A stretch of DNA of 64,000 bases from NCBI GenBank assembly GCA_003116975.1, contig BGKB01000061.1, forward strand, positions 186,001-250,000, read 5' to 3'. Shown in pieces: positions 38,833-48,777 of this stretch (within the stretch, counting starts at the first letter, position 1; each line of letters begins with the position of its first letter). Below the pieces are notes generated by a model. The model worked only from the letters and a program-made list of their open reading frames with translations. It had not been told where the DNA came from and did no database searches. The position numbers were made by a program, and so were the translations under genes. The stretch comes from Aurantiochytrium sp. KH105. Lineage: Eukaryota; Sar; Bigyra; Thraustochytrida; Thraustochytriidae.

Positions 38833-41800
38833 ATGGCACTCGAGGCGGCCAACCTTACGGATAGTGAAACCACAGAGGCCACGAAAAGAGAGCTCGAGGC
38901 GCTTGACGTCCCGCTGGGACCTGAAGTCCCACCACGGGTGTACGGTGGTCTTCGAGGTGAGGTGGAACTCAAAGTCGCGCGATTGACGGTCTTGCGAGGC
39001 GCACTTGCGCGCGAAGCCCGTCATACTTCGCTTGCTGTTGCATTTGCGTGGTGGGGACAGGACCCCAACTCCTCGGCGACTGCTTTTCGGCCACTTGTGC
39101 GGCGAAAAGATGATCGACCTGTTGGACCAGCAGCCACCGCTGCGCCTCTGAGCACAAACACCTACTTTCCAGTGCGTTCCTCTCCCGCAAAACTTGCCGC
39201 ATATCTGCGAGACGCTCAGACACTTGAACTTCGCGTCGTGCGTGCCGAGGAAGCCACAACAATCGATGGCCCAAGCTTTGGCGTCGCGACACTCGAGCTT
39301 CAAATTGCCGAAAACGTTGACCTGTCACACCTCACCGTCGACGGCATGCTTCCTGTCCGCGACCCTGCCTCGGGCACCGAAGTTGCGACTCTCGAGGTGA
39401 GTTTCCGCGTTGGTCTCGGGCCTCGTCATAGCTCTCTTCTTGCCTTGGTTGCTGCAAACGAGGCAAGCCGCAAAAACCCGCCGCTTCGTCTTGGGCGTCA
39501 CGTGCCATCACCATCGCTCCAAGCTCTGGTTCAGGGTATCGAATCTCTACCACATGAGAATGAGCCAGCATCACCCAGCGATACCATGACGGCCTCTGCT
39601 CTTTCCTTTGAAATGAATGAGGTCCGAGCAAATCTGGCAGCCACGGCTTCGCAAGGCGATTCAAGACCAACATCAGCAAGCAGCTTTGGGATCCACGAGC
39701 TCGAGTCTGAGGTTCCTCCATCAAGTGCGCCACGAAGTCCACAGCAACAAGACCGACCACAAAACGCAAGAACGGCGCCTCCAAGCCGTAGACGTCAAAG
39801 AGCCACGATGGCGGCTGATCTTGCCATCGAACTGGGAGGAAACAGTGATAGCTTGCAGCACGGCGAAAAAGGTGCTGCCGCACGCTTGCGTGCACTTCGC
39901 GTGATCAAGTCGCTCCGGAGTCGGGGGGTGGGCCCGCCAACACCTCGAGCACAAACACAAACGCAAACGCAAACGCAGATGCGACGTGCAAACACGGAAG
40001 AGAACACGGGCGTAAGGGCTCCAGGTATCCAGCGCCAAGCCGCGCAAACTCACGTGCGTTCGAGTCCAAAATCACCATCAGGTCGCGGCACCGCACGAGC
40101 ACCACCACCTGCTCTAGCCAAGTTCCTAGCCCAAGCCGAACGACTTCGCAACGAAATGGACCGAGCTCTTGACAGTTCGGATATCGAGCAGCCAATGGTC
40201 AGTCCAGGTCCAAGCCAAGAGAACGCGCTCGTCGTATACCCAGATGGCCCAAGCTTCGCAGGCCATCGGCCAAGCTCGCCATGGTACGAAGAACCTCGAT
40301 TTCCGGAATCAGGCGTTCTTGCGTCAGCTTACGCTCCAGGCGTTGGCATCATTAATGCCTCGGGGGAAACGGCAGATCTCGAAACCTGGATCCCGCAGCT
40401 CTTGCACGAAATCGGCGACACCGTAGGGTTTCCGACAGACCCGCTCTTGGCAGCGATGCAGCCTGTTACGGCAGCCGTTGCCGCTGGCTTACGATCTGTC
40501 GAAAGCGTTGAATTCATGCTCTCTGAAATTGACGCCAACCCCAATCTTTGGAGCCACAAGTCCTCATCTCATGATGTAAAGCCAGACTTTTCAATTGAAT
40601 GCCGTCTCGAATTTCCGCGATCAGGGAATAGCCCAGGCGCGGACGAGGAACGCATCGTGAAAAGCTCCGTGCAGTTGTCAGCACGCAACAGGTCTACACG
40701 CTCGCAGCCTGTCACTACGGGCACGACTCGGCGCAGGAGTAGTGCGACGCCGTCTGATCGAAATGCCGACAGACCCAAGCCTGGCCCAAGCAAGACAAAG
40801 CTTGATCTGTCGACCACGCATCATGTGCATTTCGACCAAGCTACCTTGGAGAAGTGGCTCTCTGGCTACCTGCGCGTCTCGCTGCTTCGGGACGGCATTC
40901 CTGCTGCTACGGGTGCGCTGGCCCTACGCACCATTATTCTCGCCAACGATCCTCATACTGCAGTGTCGTTGCGTCTTCTTGACTGTGCTGGAATCGCAGG
41001 AACTGTGGCAGAACTGGCCACACAAAGCGCCTCAGTCACCGGAGATCAGGTTCTCGCTACACTTCACCTCGAGATTACCATGACATCCTCGCAGGACGCT
41101 GCAACACGTCGCGCGGAGATGAGCTTTGCACGTGCACAATCTGCGGCTCTCTTGAAAGGACGGTCACCGCAGCCTCCTACGACATTGCCACCACGAGCAC
41201 CACAGGCAGATGGATATCATTTGCGTCTCGTTCTAGACCGCCTCGAGGCCGCCAAAGGTTCAAGCGCGTCGTCCATTGAAGCGCTGCATGAACCAATTCA
41301 GCTCCAGCACCAAACTGGTGCTCATGGGTACGTCACTTTGAGTGAGGCAACTCGATCCGTCGAGTACCCTGGAAGCACCGTGCGAAGACCCTTTATCATG
41401 GAGGCCTATGATGCACATGGAAGTCTTATTGGCTTGGCCAAGCTACCTGAATCGTTCAAGCTCCCCTTTAGCGATTGGGTGTCAGTTCGTGATCCTTTTA
41501 CTGGCAAAGATCGACTCTTTGCTCATATCCGTCTCGAGGAGATGGCCGTGGTCAACACAACGGACGTGCCGCGTCCAATCACGCCTCCTCGGCATCCACA
41601 TACTGAGGAGTCCTCGCCGCCGCAAAGTCCTTTTGAGCGCTCTCAGCACTCACCACCTTTACAACACCCCGTGACGCCGCCACGCCATCGTTCGCCCACG
41701 GTTCCACAAGAGTCGCCATCATCAACGCATACGGGACGATCTCCATCCTCGAGAAAAGGAGAACGCACGCCGCAGCAACAGAGACAAGACTCACCAGCGT

Positions 41801-44800
41801 CAAGACAATCAACACCAGTGGCGCGGTCCTCGGCGGGAAAGCCGACATCAACGACATCACGAGAGTCGACGCCAGCGAAGTCGTCTGCACCCAGCCAATT
41901 GAGTTCTGTTCGTTCACCATCGGGCAGAGGCGTGGTACCCGGCAACGGCGATGATCACTTTGTCGCAACGACCGCTGTCCAGCACGTCTTTGTATTTGAG
42001 CTTGGATCTCTCTGTTATCGCGCGGATTTGGCTGGCGCGCTCGTCACGTATAGGTTTCCCCTTGTTGACGAGGGTGCGTCGATCGAAGATCAGCAGCTTC
42101 ACGAGCATGAATTGTGGTGGGACAGCGTGGTTGAGGAGAATAACACGATTGGGCGACACCTCATTGAGACGACACAGGCGGACGAAATTCTTGCAGAGTG
42201 GCTTGCACGAGAGAATGACAAAATCCGCTTTCGAGTCCTCGCACCGCCGCTCGGGGCTAATGAAAGCGAGGTGCGCGAAGATGCTCTGGCAACTTTGTCC
42301 ATCCGCGAGCTTGCTGCTCTCTATCGCGGAGCAAGACGGCTCTCCGATACCGAAGATCAGCAAGCGGGAGGAGGAAAAGAAGAAGAAGAAGGCGGAATGG
42401 GTGCCACACAGCAGACTGCTCGAGCTTCGGCCATTTTTCGTTTACCCCTTTTGCCTGCGCGTTCGAGTCCTGCAGCACGAAAGCAAAAGGTGAATTACCT
42501 CAAGGTGGCCGTGCGCTACCTGCAGTATGAGACTCGGCAGTGGGTACGAATTGAAACGCTTCGCAAAGCGCAAGGGCCCTCTGGAGAACACGCAACGTCC
42601 CGGACCCGCTCAGATGCGCAATCAGGCCCGCGGCGCGTGCGAGCTTCGGATAATAAGCTTGATGAAGCCCGCGCAAGGCTCTGCGTGCAAATTGTGCGTG
42701 TCTCAGGATTGGAGCAACTTGCGCGCTTGGCTGCCAAGCAGAAGGAAGGAGCTTCTTCGATGCATTTGGCGGCTGCTGTTGGCGTCAATGCATTCGTAGA
42801 TGTGTCGATAAGTGTAGGTGCTCATCAATTACGCCATCGCACTGCTGTCGAGCCACGAAGTTTTGAGCCGGCGTTCAATGAAGAGGTGAGCATCGAGTTT
42901 GCTCTGGACAAAGAGGTCCTGGACGCGCTCGGGCGTGCAGAGGCAGTCATTCGCGTCTGGCATCAAGAACCTAACGCTGCCATGGCCAAAGGTCAAACGG
43001 TGCTCTTAGGATCTGCTCGAGTCTCCCTACGTGATTTGCTCTTGTCCCAGTCTGGAGCCCGCGGCGACTTTGCGCTAACGTCTCCGGTCGACGCCAATAT
43101 CGACGACAAAACGCGAGCGCACCCCCCACTTGGGCATGTTCGTGCCGCGATCTTTTTCGAGCACCATCGTGAGCTCGCGCAGTACTTTCCTCCCAATGAC
43201 CTCTCTGCACCCTTTACCTCTGCCGCGCACTACATTGCCACGGACGTAACCTCCGTTGATGATGACGATGATGATGATGCATTTGGAGAAGGAGGAAAAC
43301 AAGGCGACTTTGAGGACGTTTACAAGGACAGCATTCTGCCACCTGAGTCCGCGGCAACGGACGAGCATCTTGTTGTCCCTGACGATTTGGAGGTCTCTTT
43401 GCCTCAATTGACCGGCGAGGTTGAAGAGGGCTCTGATGACGATGAACGTATCGTGCTTCAAGCGCCTTTGTCAACACCTTTGAACGATAGCGGGGATGCT
43501 GCCTTGTCTGCAACACAGGATCGGGTCGAAAGTGAAAACGACAGCATGACGCAGCCCTTGTCTGCGTCACGAGGTGGTGCCATGCTTTGCGTGAGTGTCG
43601 AGGAAGCCATGCACTTGCCCATGGTACTTGTGCGAGACACCCTACAGCCGCCGCTTCCGTATGTGTCATTCATCCTTTACGGCCCAAGGTTCTCGGATGC
43701 ACGTCACACGCAGCCCAATCCAGATGGGAGCTCGTGCAACCCGCGTTGGTTCGAAGATCTCCGGCTGCCTATCGATAACTTTGGCCAGCTTCGTGATGGC
43801 ATTCTTCGCTTCCACGTGTGGCATCGGGCTTCTTGGCAGAGGGACTCTGTCGAAGACCACGGAAGCGTTGTCTCGGAAGGTGGGGCCCGACATCCGCCTC
43901 CGGGCTTGGACTTTGATCCCTACTCGAACGGTCTTGCGCTGCAGCATCGTACCATAGCAGAGACGTCTGCTGTTTTCGGGGACAATGATATTCACTTGGG
44001 CACCGCGGTCGTTGATCTCTCCACGCTTGATGTTGGTATCGACCGCGTTCATGGGTGGTATCATGTCATCGACGCGGAGCAACGTCGCGTCGGCCAAGTC
44101 AAGGTCAAGGTCTCGATCGTACGCGCATCTTCTGGCGTAAAAGACAACGACTTTGCCGCCACTTCAGCTGAAGAGAGTGTATCTTCGAACACATTTGCTT
44201 CACGAGAAGTTCCTGAAAAAGAGGATGCAAAGCATGATCAAGATTCCGAGGCAGCCTTTTCGCCAGCAGCTTTGGCGGACGCAATGCAGAGTCTCGATTT
44301 GATATCGGAGCGCCTGCGAATGCGCATGTTGCGCCTGGAGAACTCGAGTCCAGCCCCTCAAGACAATGCCGGCGCCTCGGCTGACCGCCAGGGGACAGAT
44401 GAAAAAGAGGACCAACAAGAAAACGATGGTGGGATTACTATGGGCAGTCAATCTAGATCGAATGTTCACGTAGAGATTCCACCAAGTGGCGCAAGTGGCG
44501 AACTGGAAAGCCTTGACCTCAACGATGGCGTCGCGCCTGTTGAACCTCCTAGACCTCAGGATACAGAGACGCTGCATCCCATCGAAATCATGCACACTTT
44601 GGAAGGCGCGGACAATTTGTCTCCCCACCCGTTTGATGGTGCTGCTGCGGGAGAATCCATTCACACCACATCCGAGGTCGAGGGCGGCATCGGCAAGTCC
44701 GACCTGGTCGAAAATGCCAAGACGGGCGAGGAGAATCACGAGATTGTCAAGGACAGTGAAGAAACGTCTTCAACAGAGCACGGATCGGCTCTTGCAGCTG

Positions 44801-45984
44801 ACGATGATGCCATCAACGCTGCACTCGATCAAAACGAAACTGCCATTGAGGTCAACACTACTGATGGCATATTTGATGGTAATGCCGAAGAAGACATCGA
44901 GAAACGTCAAGAGTCGGCTGATGTTCAGACACCAGCGCACGCAACTTCAGGAATGGTACTGGAGGAAATCTCGTCAGAATTGCATGAGACCATCTATGGA
45001 ACGCAAGAAGCGGTTTCTAATGATTCAGATGCAAGCAAAGCACATCAAGTTGGTGAAACTACAAGTCTTGCAAGGGGCCGAGAAGAAGAAGAAGAAGAAG
45101 AAGAAGAAGAAGAAGAAGAAGAAGAAGAAGAAGAAGAAGAAGAGGGTACTTTTGACTCTGAAAAGGAGGAAGACGAGAAGTGCGTTTTTGGCGCGCAAGA
45201 TGTGATTACAGAGAATGACGAAGCTCGGATTCCTGAATCGCGCAAAGGCGATAACCGGTTTGAACGCTCTGCGTTCTCTCCAGTGAACTGGAACGAAGAG
45301 CATCAACAAGTAGAGGAAGAGGAGGACAGTTTCGCCGAACAGCCCACCAAAGGAACCCTGGCGAACCCCGAAAAAGACTCTGTTTCTGGCGATGCGGAGG
45401 CTTACGATGGCTCGCGCGACTCTACTTTAAGCCCTCGAAAATACGATCAATCGGTGAACACTGTCGAAGGTGTTGGCGGTTTTCAGGAGCATGACATTGA
45501 TCAAGTTCATTACGTAGTTAATCTTCACGCGAACGAGGAGGGCCAAGAGGAACCGACCTTTGCCAAGAGCTCCAACTCAGATCTCGACGAGCCCGAATTT
45601 CATGGTGACCGCGCTTCTCAAGACCCGAAAGCGCATGAGAGCGACAGCGAGAGCTCTTTGTCAAGCGAGGGCGCCAAGAGTGTTCTGTCTACCTTTGCAG
45701 TGGACCCCATGAAGATGCCCGATTTGCCATCTACGCACTACAATCAGTTGGCGCAAGTAGGACCAGAACTCCCGCAAGCGCATATTTGCAGCGGCCAAGA
45801 GGCCCGCGTGAGGCGCTTGTCTGTGTCGCCAATCCAAGTTAACGAGAAGACGGAGGTGGGCACCCCGAGTTTATTCATAAGCGAAGAGAAGCGTCGAATG
45901 GCCAAGAAGAACACGTGGATGGACCCTGAAACCGCGCGGATCGCCCGAATCTTGCGGGGTGATAGCAGCAAAGCAAGTAAGTAA
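38833..45984 (+). CDS. C2CD3-like centriole protein
   Basis: The 2383-residue single-exon protein resembles C2CD3, which sits at the distal end of centrioles and is needed for distal appendages and ciliogenesis. The N-terminal domain (about 30-205) shows the C2CD3-type pattern: LRGEVELKVARL, VAFAWWGQD, NTYFPVRSSPAKLAAYLRDA, then VATLELQIAENVDLSHLTVD. Further C2-like segments lie at about 660-760, 1045-1160 (HVFVFELGSLCYRADLAGAL), 1276-1440 and 1580-1770 (GGAMLCVSVEEAMHLPMV). The linkers are disordered, with QTQTQT (39955-39975) and a run of about 21 Glu (about 2084-2104). Human C2CD3 has about the same length. Presence of this gene suggests the organism builds centrioles and flagella. The stop overlaps a GTAAGT word, so a 3' intron cannot be excluded. 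Confidence 0.75.
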   Translation: MALEAANLTDSETTEATKRELEALDVPLGPEVPPRVYGGLRGEVELKVARLTVLRGALAREARHTSLAVAFAWWGQDPNSSATAFRPLVRRKDDRPVGPAATAAPLSTNTYFPVRSSPAKLAAYLRDAQTLELRVVRAEEATTIDGPSFGVATLELQIAENVDLSHLTVDGMLPVRDPASGTEVATLEVSFRVGLGPRHSSLLALVAANEASRKNPPLRLGRHVPSPSLQALVQGIESLPHENEPASPSDTMTASALSFEMNEVRANLAATASQGDSRPTSASSFGIHELESEVPPSSAPRSPQQQDRPQNARTAPPSRRRQRATMAADLAIELGGNSDSLQHGEKGAAARLRALRVIKSLRSRGVGPPTPRAQTQTQTQTQMRRANTEENTGVRAPGIQRQAAQTHVRSSPKSPSGRGTARAPPPALAKFLAQAERLRNEMDRALDSSDIEQPMVSPGPSQENALVVYPDGPSFAGHRPSSPWYEEPRFPESGVLASAYAPGVGIINASGETADLETWIPQLLHEIGDTVGFPTDPLLAAMQPVTAAVAAGLRSVESVEFMLSEIDANPNLWSHKSSSHDVKPDFSIECRLEFPRSGNSPGADEERIVKSSVQLSARNRSTRSQPVTTGTTRRRSSATPSDRNADRPKPGPSKTKLDLSTTHHVHFDQATLEKWLSGYLRVSLLRDGIPAATGALALRTIILANDPHTAVSLRLLDCAGIAGTVAELATQSASVTGDQVLATLHLEITMTSSQDAATRRAEMSFARAQSAALLKGRSPQPPTTLPPRAPQADGYHLRLVLDRLEAAKGSSASSIEALHEPIQLQHQTGAHGYVTLSEATRSVEYPGSTVRRPFIMEAYDAHGSLIGLAKLPESFKLPFSDWVSVRDPFTGKDRLFAHIRLEEMAVVNTTDVPRPITPPRHPHTEESSPPQSPFERSQHSPPLQHPVTPPRHRSPTVPQESPSSTHTGRSPSSRKGERTPQQQRQDSPASRQSTPVARSSAGKPTSTTSRESTPAKSSAPSQLSSVRSPSGRGVVPGNGDDHFVATTAVQHVFVFELGSLCYRADLAGALVTYRFPLVDEGASIEDQQLHEHELWWDSVVEENNTIGRHLIETTQADEILAEWLARENDKIRFRVLAPPLGANESEVREDALATLSIRELAALYRGARRLSDTEDQQAGGGKEEEEGGMGATQQTARASAIFRLPLLPARSSPAARKQKVNYLKVAVRYLQYETRQWVRIETLRKAQGPSGEHATSRTRSDAQSGPRRVRASDNKLDEARARLCVQIVRVSGLEQLARLAAKQKEGASSMHLAAAVGVNAFVDVSISVGAHQLRHRTAVEPRSFEPAFNEEVSIEFALDKEVLDALGRAEAVIRVWHQEPNAAMAKGQTVLLGSARVSLRDLLLSQSGARGDFALTSPVDANIDDKTRAHPPLGHVRAAIFFEHHRELAQYFPPNDLSAPFTSAAHYIATDVTSVDDDDDDDAFGEGGKQGDFEDVYKDSILPPESAATDEHLVVPDDLEVSLPQLTGEVEEGSDDDERIVLQAPLSTPLNDSGDAALSATQDRVESENDSMTQPLSASRGGAMLCVSVEEAMHLPMVLVRDTLQPPLPYVSFILYGPRFSDARHTQPNPDGSSCNPRWFEDLRLPIDNFGQLRDGILRFHVWHRASWQRDSVEDHGSVVSEGGARHPPPGLDFDPYSNGLALQHRTIAETSAVFGDNDIHLGTAVVDLSTLDVGIDRVHGWYHVIDAEQRRVGQVKVKVSIVRASSGVKDNDFAATSAEESVSSNTFASREVPEKEDAKHDQDSEAAFSPAALADAMQSLDLISERLRMRMLRLENSSPAPQDNAGASADRQGTDEKEDQQENDGGITMGSQSRSNVHVEIPPSGASGELESLDLNDGVAPVEPPRPQDTETLHPIEIMHTLEGADNLSPHPFDGAAAGESIHTTSEVEGGIGKSDLVENAKTGEENHEIVKDSEETSSTEHGSALAADDDAINAALDQNETAIEVNTTDGIFDGNAEEDIEKRQESADVQTPAHATSGMVLEEISSELHETIYGTQEAVSNDSDASKAHQVGETTSLARGREEEEEEEEEEEEEEEEEEEEEGTFDSEKEEDEKCVFGAQDVITENDEARIPESRKGDNRFERSAFSPVNWNEEHQQVEEEEDSFAEQPTKGTLANPEKDSVSGDAEAYDGSRDSTLSPRKYDQSVNTVEGVGGFQEHDIDQVHYVVNLHANEEGQEEPTFAKSSNSDLDEPEFHGDRASQDPKAHESDSESSLSSEGAKSVLSTFAVDPMKMPDLPSTHYNQLAQVGPELPQAHICSGQEARVRRLSVSPIQVNEKTEVGTPSLFISEEKRRMAKKNTWMDPETARIARILRGDSSKASK
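45082..45145 (+). repeat. (GAA)n microsatellite coding for polyglutamate
   Basis: About twenty near-uninterrupted GAA codons lie inside the C2CD3-like gene. Pure codon runs of this kind are length-variable by replication slippage. Confidence 0.95.
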
Positions 45985-46077
45985 ACTACTTCAAACCTAG
46001 GTTTATTTGTACTTTGTGTATGTGTGTGATACGATATGATATGCTACATGAGTTTGCACAGCCCATCAAGGTGTGTT

Positions 46078-46749
46078 TTATTGGTTTGGAGCCGACACAA
46101 CAAGGAGCCGCTTGGTCCCGACCGGTGGCGGATCCTCGTCATCTTGACCGTCCTCGTCAGGCTCGGCGCATAAACCGCTCGCGAGAAGACAGTTGACGAC
46201 TGAGGAGGCTTCGTCGGCCCCGGCAAGGTCAACACTATAAGGCATTCGCAAAAAGCGTTTCCAGAATGTGAGGTCTCCAGGGACTGAAAAGTGGTTGGCG
46301 AGAAAGATACGCGCGATGCGCTGAAGCTTTTCATTTTCTTCGGCTTCGTCTTGGGTCACCGGGGGCATTGGGTCACTACTGCTACGCCGTGCGACGGCTA
46401 AATTGTTCTCCTTGTTGAGCTCGTCGGCAAGTGCGCGCAGGTCGTGCTCTTCGGTCTTGCGCTTGGCGACGCGGGCACGCGTTTCCTCCAGACGCGTCTT
46501 GAGCGCGATTTCTGCTTCCTGCAATTGACTGATTGTCCTCGCATTGTTCTGGCGCACCTTGCATCGCGCCAGCCGCAGGGCCTCGGGATCCTTGCCGCCC
46601 TCGCGCGCAGCGTCCGGATCTGGGGGCGCCCGGAGACGGTCGCCGGTTTCATGCAATTTGAGGCGCGCCGAGGCCACCTCGGCGCGCAGACCGGCCTCCA
46701 CGGCGCGCAGCGTGCGCAGCCGCGCCTCGGCGCCCTCCTCCTCCGCCAT
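46078..46749 (-). CDS. Unknown coiled-coil protein, 223 residues
   Basis: The first 125 residues are a charged heptad-like coiled coil (LRTLRAVEAGLRAEVASARL, then QLQEAEIALKTRLEETRARV and AKRKTEEHDLRALADELNKE). A small folded segment follows (about 140-190: NEKLQRIARIFLANHF, then FWKRFLRMPYSVDLAG), and then an acidic tail (DEDGQDDEDPP). I do not recognise the family. It ends 93 bp from the 3' end of the convergent C2CD3-like gene. Its ATG at 46749 is the first in frame. Coding character is good, but the function is unknown. Confidence 0.65.
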   Translation of the reverse strand: MAEEEGAEARLRTLRAVEAGLRAEVASARLKLHETGDRLRAPPDPDAAREGGKDPEALRLARCKVRQNNARTISQLQEAEIALKTRLEETRARVAKRKTEEHDLRALADELNKENNLAVARRSSSDPMPPVTQDEAEENEKLQRIARIFLANHFSVPGDLTFWKRFLRMPYSVDLAGADEASSVVNCLLASGLCAEPDEDGQDDEDPPPVGTKRLLVVSAPNQ

Positions 46750-47079
46750 TTGCTGCCGCTACTCCTGCGCGCACAGCTCCGCACGAAGGCTCGTGGTTTC
46801 TGTGTTTGCAACGTTGTCGAAGACGACTCGGCCGGGAAGAGAAAGGCTTAACCGTAAACGAGCTTTCTTTCAAGTTCTGCAGACGCAGCAAAGATACTAC
46901 GAACGAGAGTGCTCGCCGCCGCCGCCGCCGCCGCTGCTGCTGCTGCTGCGGCTGCTGCTGCGGCTGCTGCCCCTGATCGCTCGCGTCGCGCGCCTGATTA
47001 GTCTGCAGCGCCCGAGTTTGCTGTAGTTGTAGTTGTTGTTGTTGTTGTGGTGGTGGTTCTGGGTGTCGAGTTCGACGAT
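46750..47079. other. Divergent intergenic region with triplet repeats
   Basis: This 330-bp promoter region carries a GCC/GCT triplet run (46917-46975) and a TTG/GTT run (47020-47058) right before the next gene's ATG. I see no gene in it. Confidence 0.5.
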
Positions 47080-48597
47080 ATGGGCGTCAAGGTAGTCCTC
47101 GTCGGCAGCAGCGGCGGGGGCGGCGCGACGGAGGGCCACGCTGACGTGCCGAGCTTTGTCAAAACGCTCGAGACCCAACTTGAAGCAGCGGGAATGGAAC
47201 TCGTCGGCGTGCAGATGATCGCCACGACGAACGGGATCGGGATGGACCATGCCGGGCCCACGACGCCGGCTGTGCTACACACGCGTCTGCATGGAGAAAG
47301 GGGCCTGCAGAGCTTTGCAGGAAGCCTCGAAGAGGTCAACGAGCGAGCTCGAAGCGTAGACTCTGTTCTTGCAAGCTATATTGCCAATGCTGTCTCGAAA
47401 TGCGACGCGGTCGTGTCCATGAGCGCAGATGTGGAAGGAGCTAACCTTCGGTGTCTACGTGAAGCCGGGCGCGCTAGGATTCCCGTCACTGGGACAGGAG
47501 GATCGTCGGTGTCAATGCTCATGAAACGTGTTTTGTTCGTGGGTGGCAGCGGTTCTGTGTCGACAACAGCTACCTCTCGAGCAGTCTCTTTCACGCACGC
47601 TTTGGCCAAATTCTTTGGGCTTCACTACGAGCCGCACGTTGGCAGTGGGACCGGCGCGCCGTCCGTGCTTTCCGTATTGAATTCGATGCTGCCTGCGTTT
47701 CTGGCAGTGGCCGTGCTACGCTTCGGTATGCGGGTAACGCACGCAGAGCTCCCAGAGTTGGATCGTTTGTTACGTGATGTGAGTCTGCCCGTTCTGGTTT
47801 GCGCGACTGTAGTCCACGCATATGTTGGCAAGGAAATGGGTTCGCTGGGTTTGTTGTCAAGCATAATTGCTGGAACGGCTTGTGCTGGATCAATTGCATC
47901 AGCTTTGCTGATTGGCCTGGGTCTCTCACGCGCTCTTCCGCGTGTACTCTTTGGCCTCATTCGAGCGGGCGTTCCTGCCACGGCATGTTCTATTATTCTC
48001 ACAGGTTTATGTAGTATATATGGTGCTATCGGTGGGTTTTGCAGTGCACTCGTGCTTGCGCCTGTGCGCGACGTCATTGTGGCATGGATTCAGGGACGAC
48101 ACCATCCCATCGTTGGCGCCATTGCGGGCGTGCTCATGTGTCGAGGAAGTAAAAGTGGATACTATCACTCCATTGCGCTGCCAATTATTCTCATAGAGAT
48201 GGAGCATGGGGACTTTAGTTTTGTGGGGAGTCTGGATCTATTGACTCTCGTATGCGTCTCCGGGGGTATTTGCGCAGGAGTTAGGCTGCAACGGAAGAGC
48301 GCCCTCGCGGAGCGGGGACTTTGGGTGAATATGTGTTTTGGCGACATGATCGAGGCTGCATATCCATTCATGGAGGAGGTCACTGCAGTCAATGCCGCTG
48401 GGTACCTCGGTTCCGCGGTCGGAGGTGCCATTCTCCAGACGGGCGAAGGAGATGCAGTGCTGAGCACTGCTTACATGCCGGTACCGCTTTCGATCCTCTT
48501 TGCTGGTGTCTCGGGGCGGTTGGTACTTGCTGCAGCCTGTTTGGCTGCATGGGGCATCCCTTTCATCGTTGCTCTTGCAGTTTATCGGAACAGGTGA
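47080..48597 (+). CDS. Unknown multipass membrane protein with soluble N-terminal domain
   Basis: The 505-residue protein has a soluble N-terminal domain (1-190) with Gly-rich loops typical of a Rossmann-like fold (MGVKVVLVGSSGGGGATEGH, then GIGMDHAGPTTPAV and RIPVTGTGGSSVSMLMKRVL). The rest is about nine hydrophobic segments (from about 205: VLSVLNSMLPAFLAVAVL, then LLSSIIAGTACAGSIASALL) ending SGRLVLAAACLAAWGIPF. The central GRHHPIVGAIAGVL...GYYHSIALPIILIEME stretch is loosely reminiscent of bacterial PTS EIIC-type permeases, which would be unusual in a eukaryote. That resemblance is weak and I do not name the family. I use the first ATG (47080) because the open frame upstream begins only in the TTG/GTG repeat. 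It is convergent with thiamine pyrophosphokinase. Confidence 0.65.
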   Translation: MGVKVVLVGSSGGGGATEGHADVPSFVKTLETQLEAAGMELVGVQMIATTNGIGMDHAGPTTPAVLHTRLHGERGLQSFAGSLEEVNERARSVDSVLASYIANAVSKCDAVVSMSADVEGANLRCLREAGRARIPVTGTGGSSVSMLMKRVLFVGGSGSVSTTATSRAVSFTHALAKFFGLHYEPHVGSGTGAPSVLSVLNSMLPAFLAVAVLRFGMRVTHAELPELDRLLRDVSLPVLVCATVVHAYVGKEMGSLGLLSSIIAGTACAGSIASALLIGLGLSRALPRVLFGLIRAGVPATACSIILTGLCSIYGAIGGFCSALVLAPVRDVIVAWIQGRHHPIVGAIAGVLMCRGSKSGYYHSIALPIILIEMEHGDFSFVGSLDLLTLVCVSGGICAGVRLQRKSALAERGLWVNMCFGDMIEAAYPFMEEVTAVNAAGYLGSAVGGAILQTGEGDAVLSTAYMPVPLSILFAGVSGRLVLAAACLAAWGIPFIVALAVYRNR

Positions 48598-48600
48598 TAC

Positions 48601-48647
48601 AGCAGCAGCAGCAGCAGCAGCAGCAGCGGCAGCAGCAACAGGAGAAG
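48601..48647 (+). repeat. CAG/CAA triplet tract between convergent genes
   Basis: A near-pure run of CAG triplets starts three bases after the stop of the unknown membrane protein, in its 3' UTR, and before the convergent thiamine pyrophosphokinase 3' end. Confidence 0.85.
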
Positions 48648-48777
48648 ACATGCGCTCTCGGTCCCTCCTTGCTCCTTGCTGCCCCTCTTTCTCGGTGCTG
48701 GCCTCGTGCAACTGTGTACGAGCATGTTTCCATGATTCACCAAAAACAACAGCAAGTAGCCAGCGGAGCAAGCATGC

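Noticed and set aside
46916..46980. GCC/GCT triplet run considered as part of a coding N-terminus
   Set aside because: It lies before the first ATG of the next gene in a frame with stops, so it is untranslated promoter or leader sequence.
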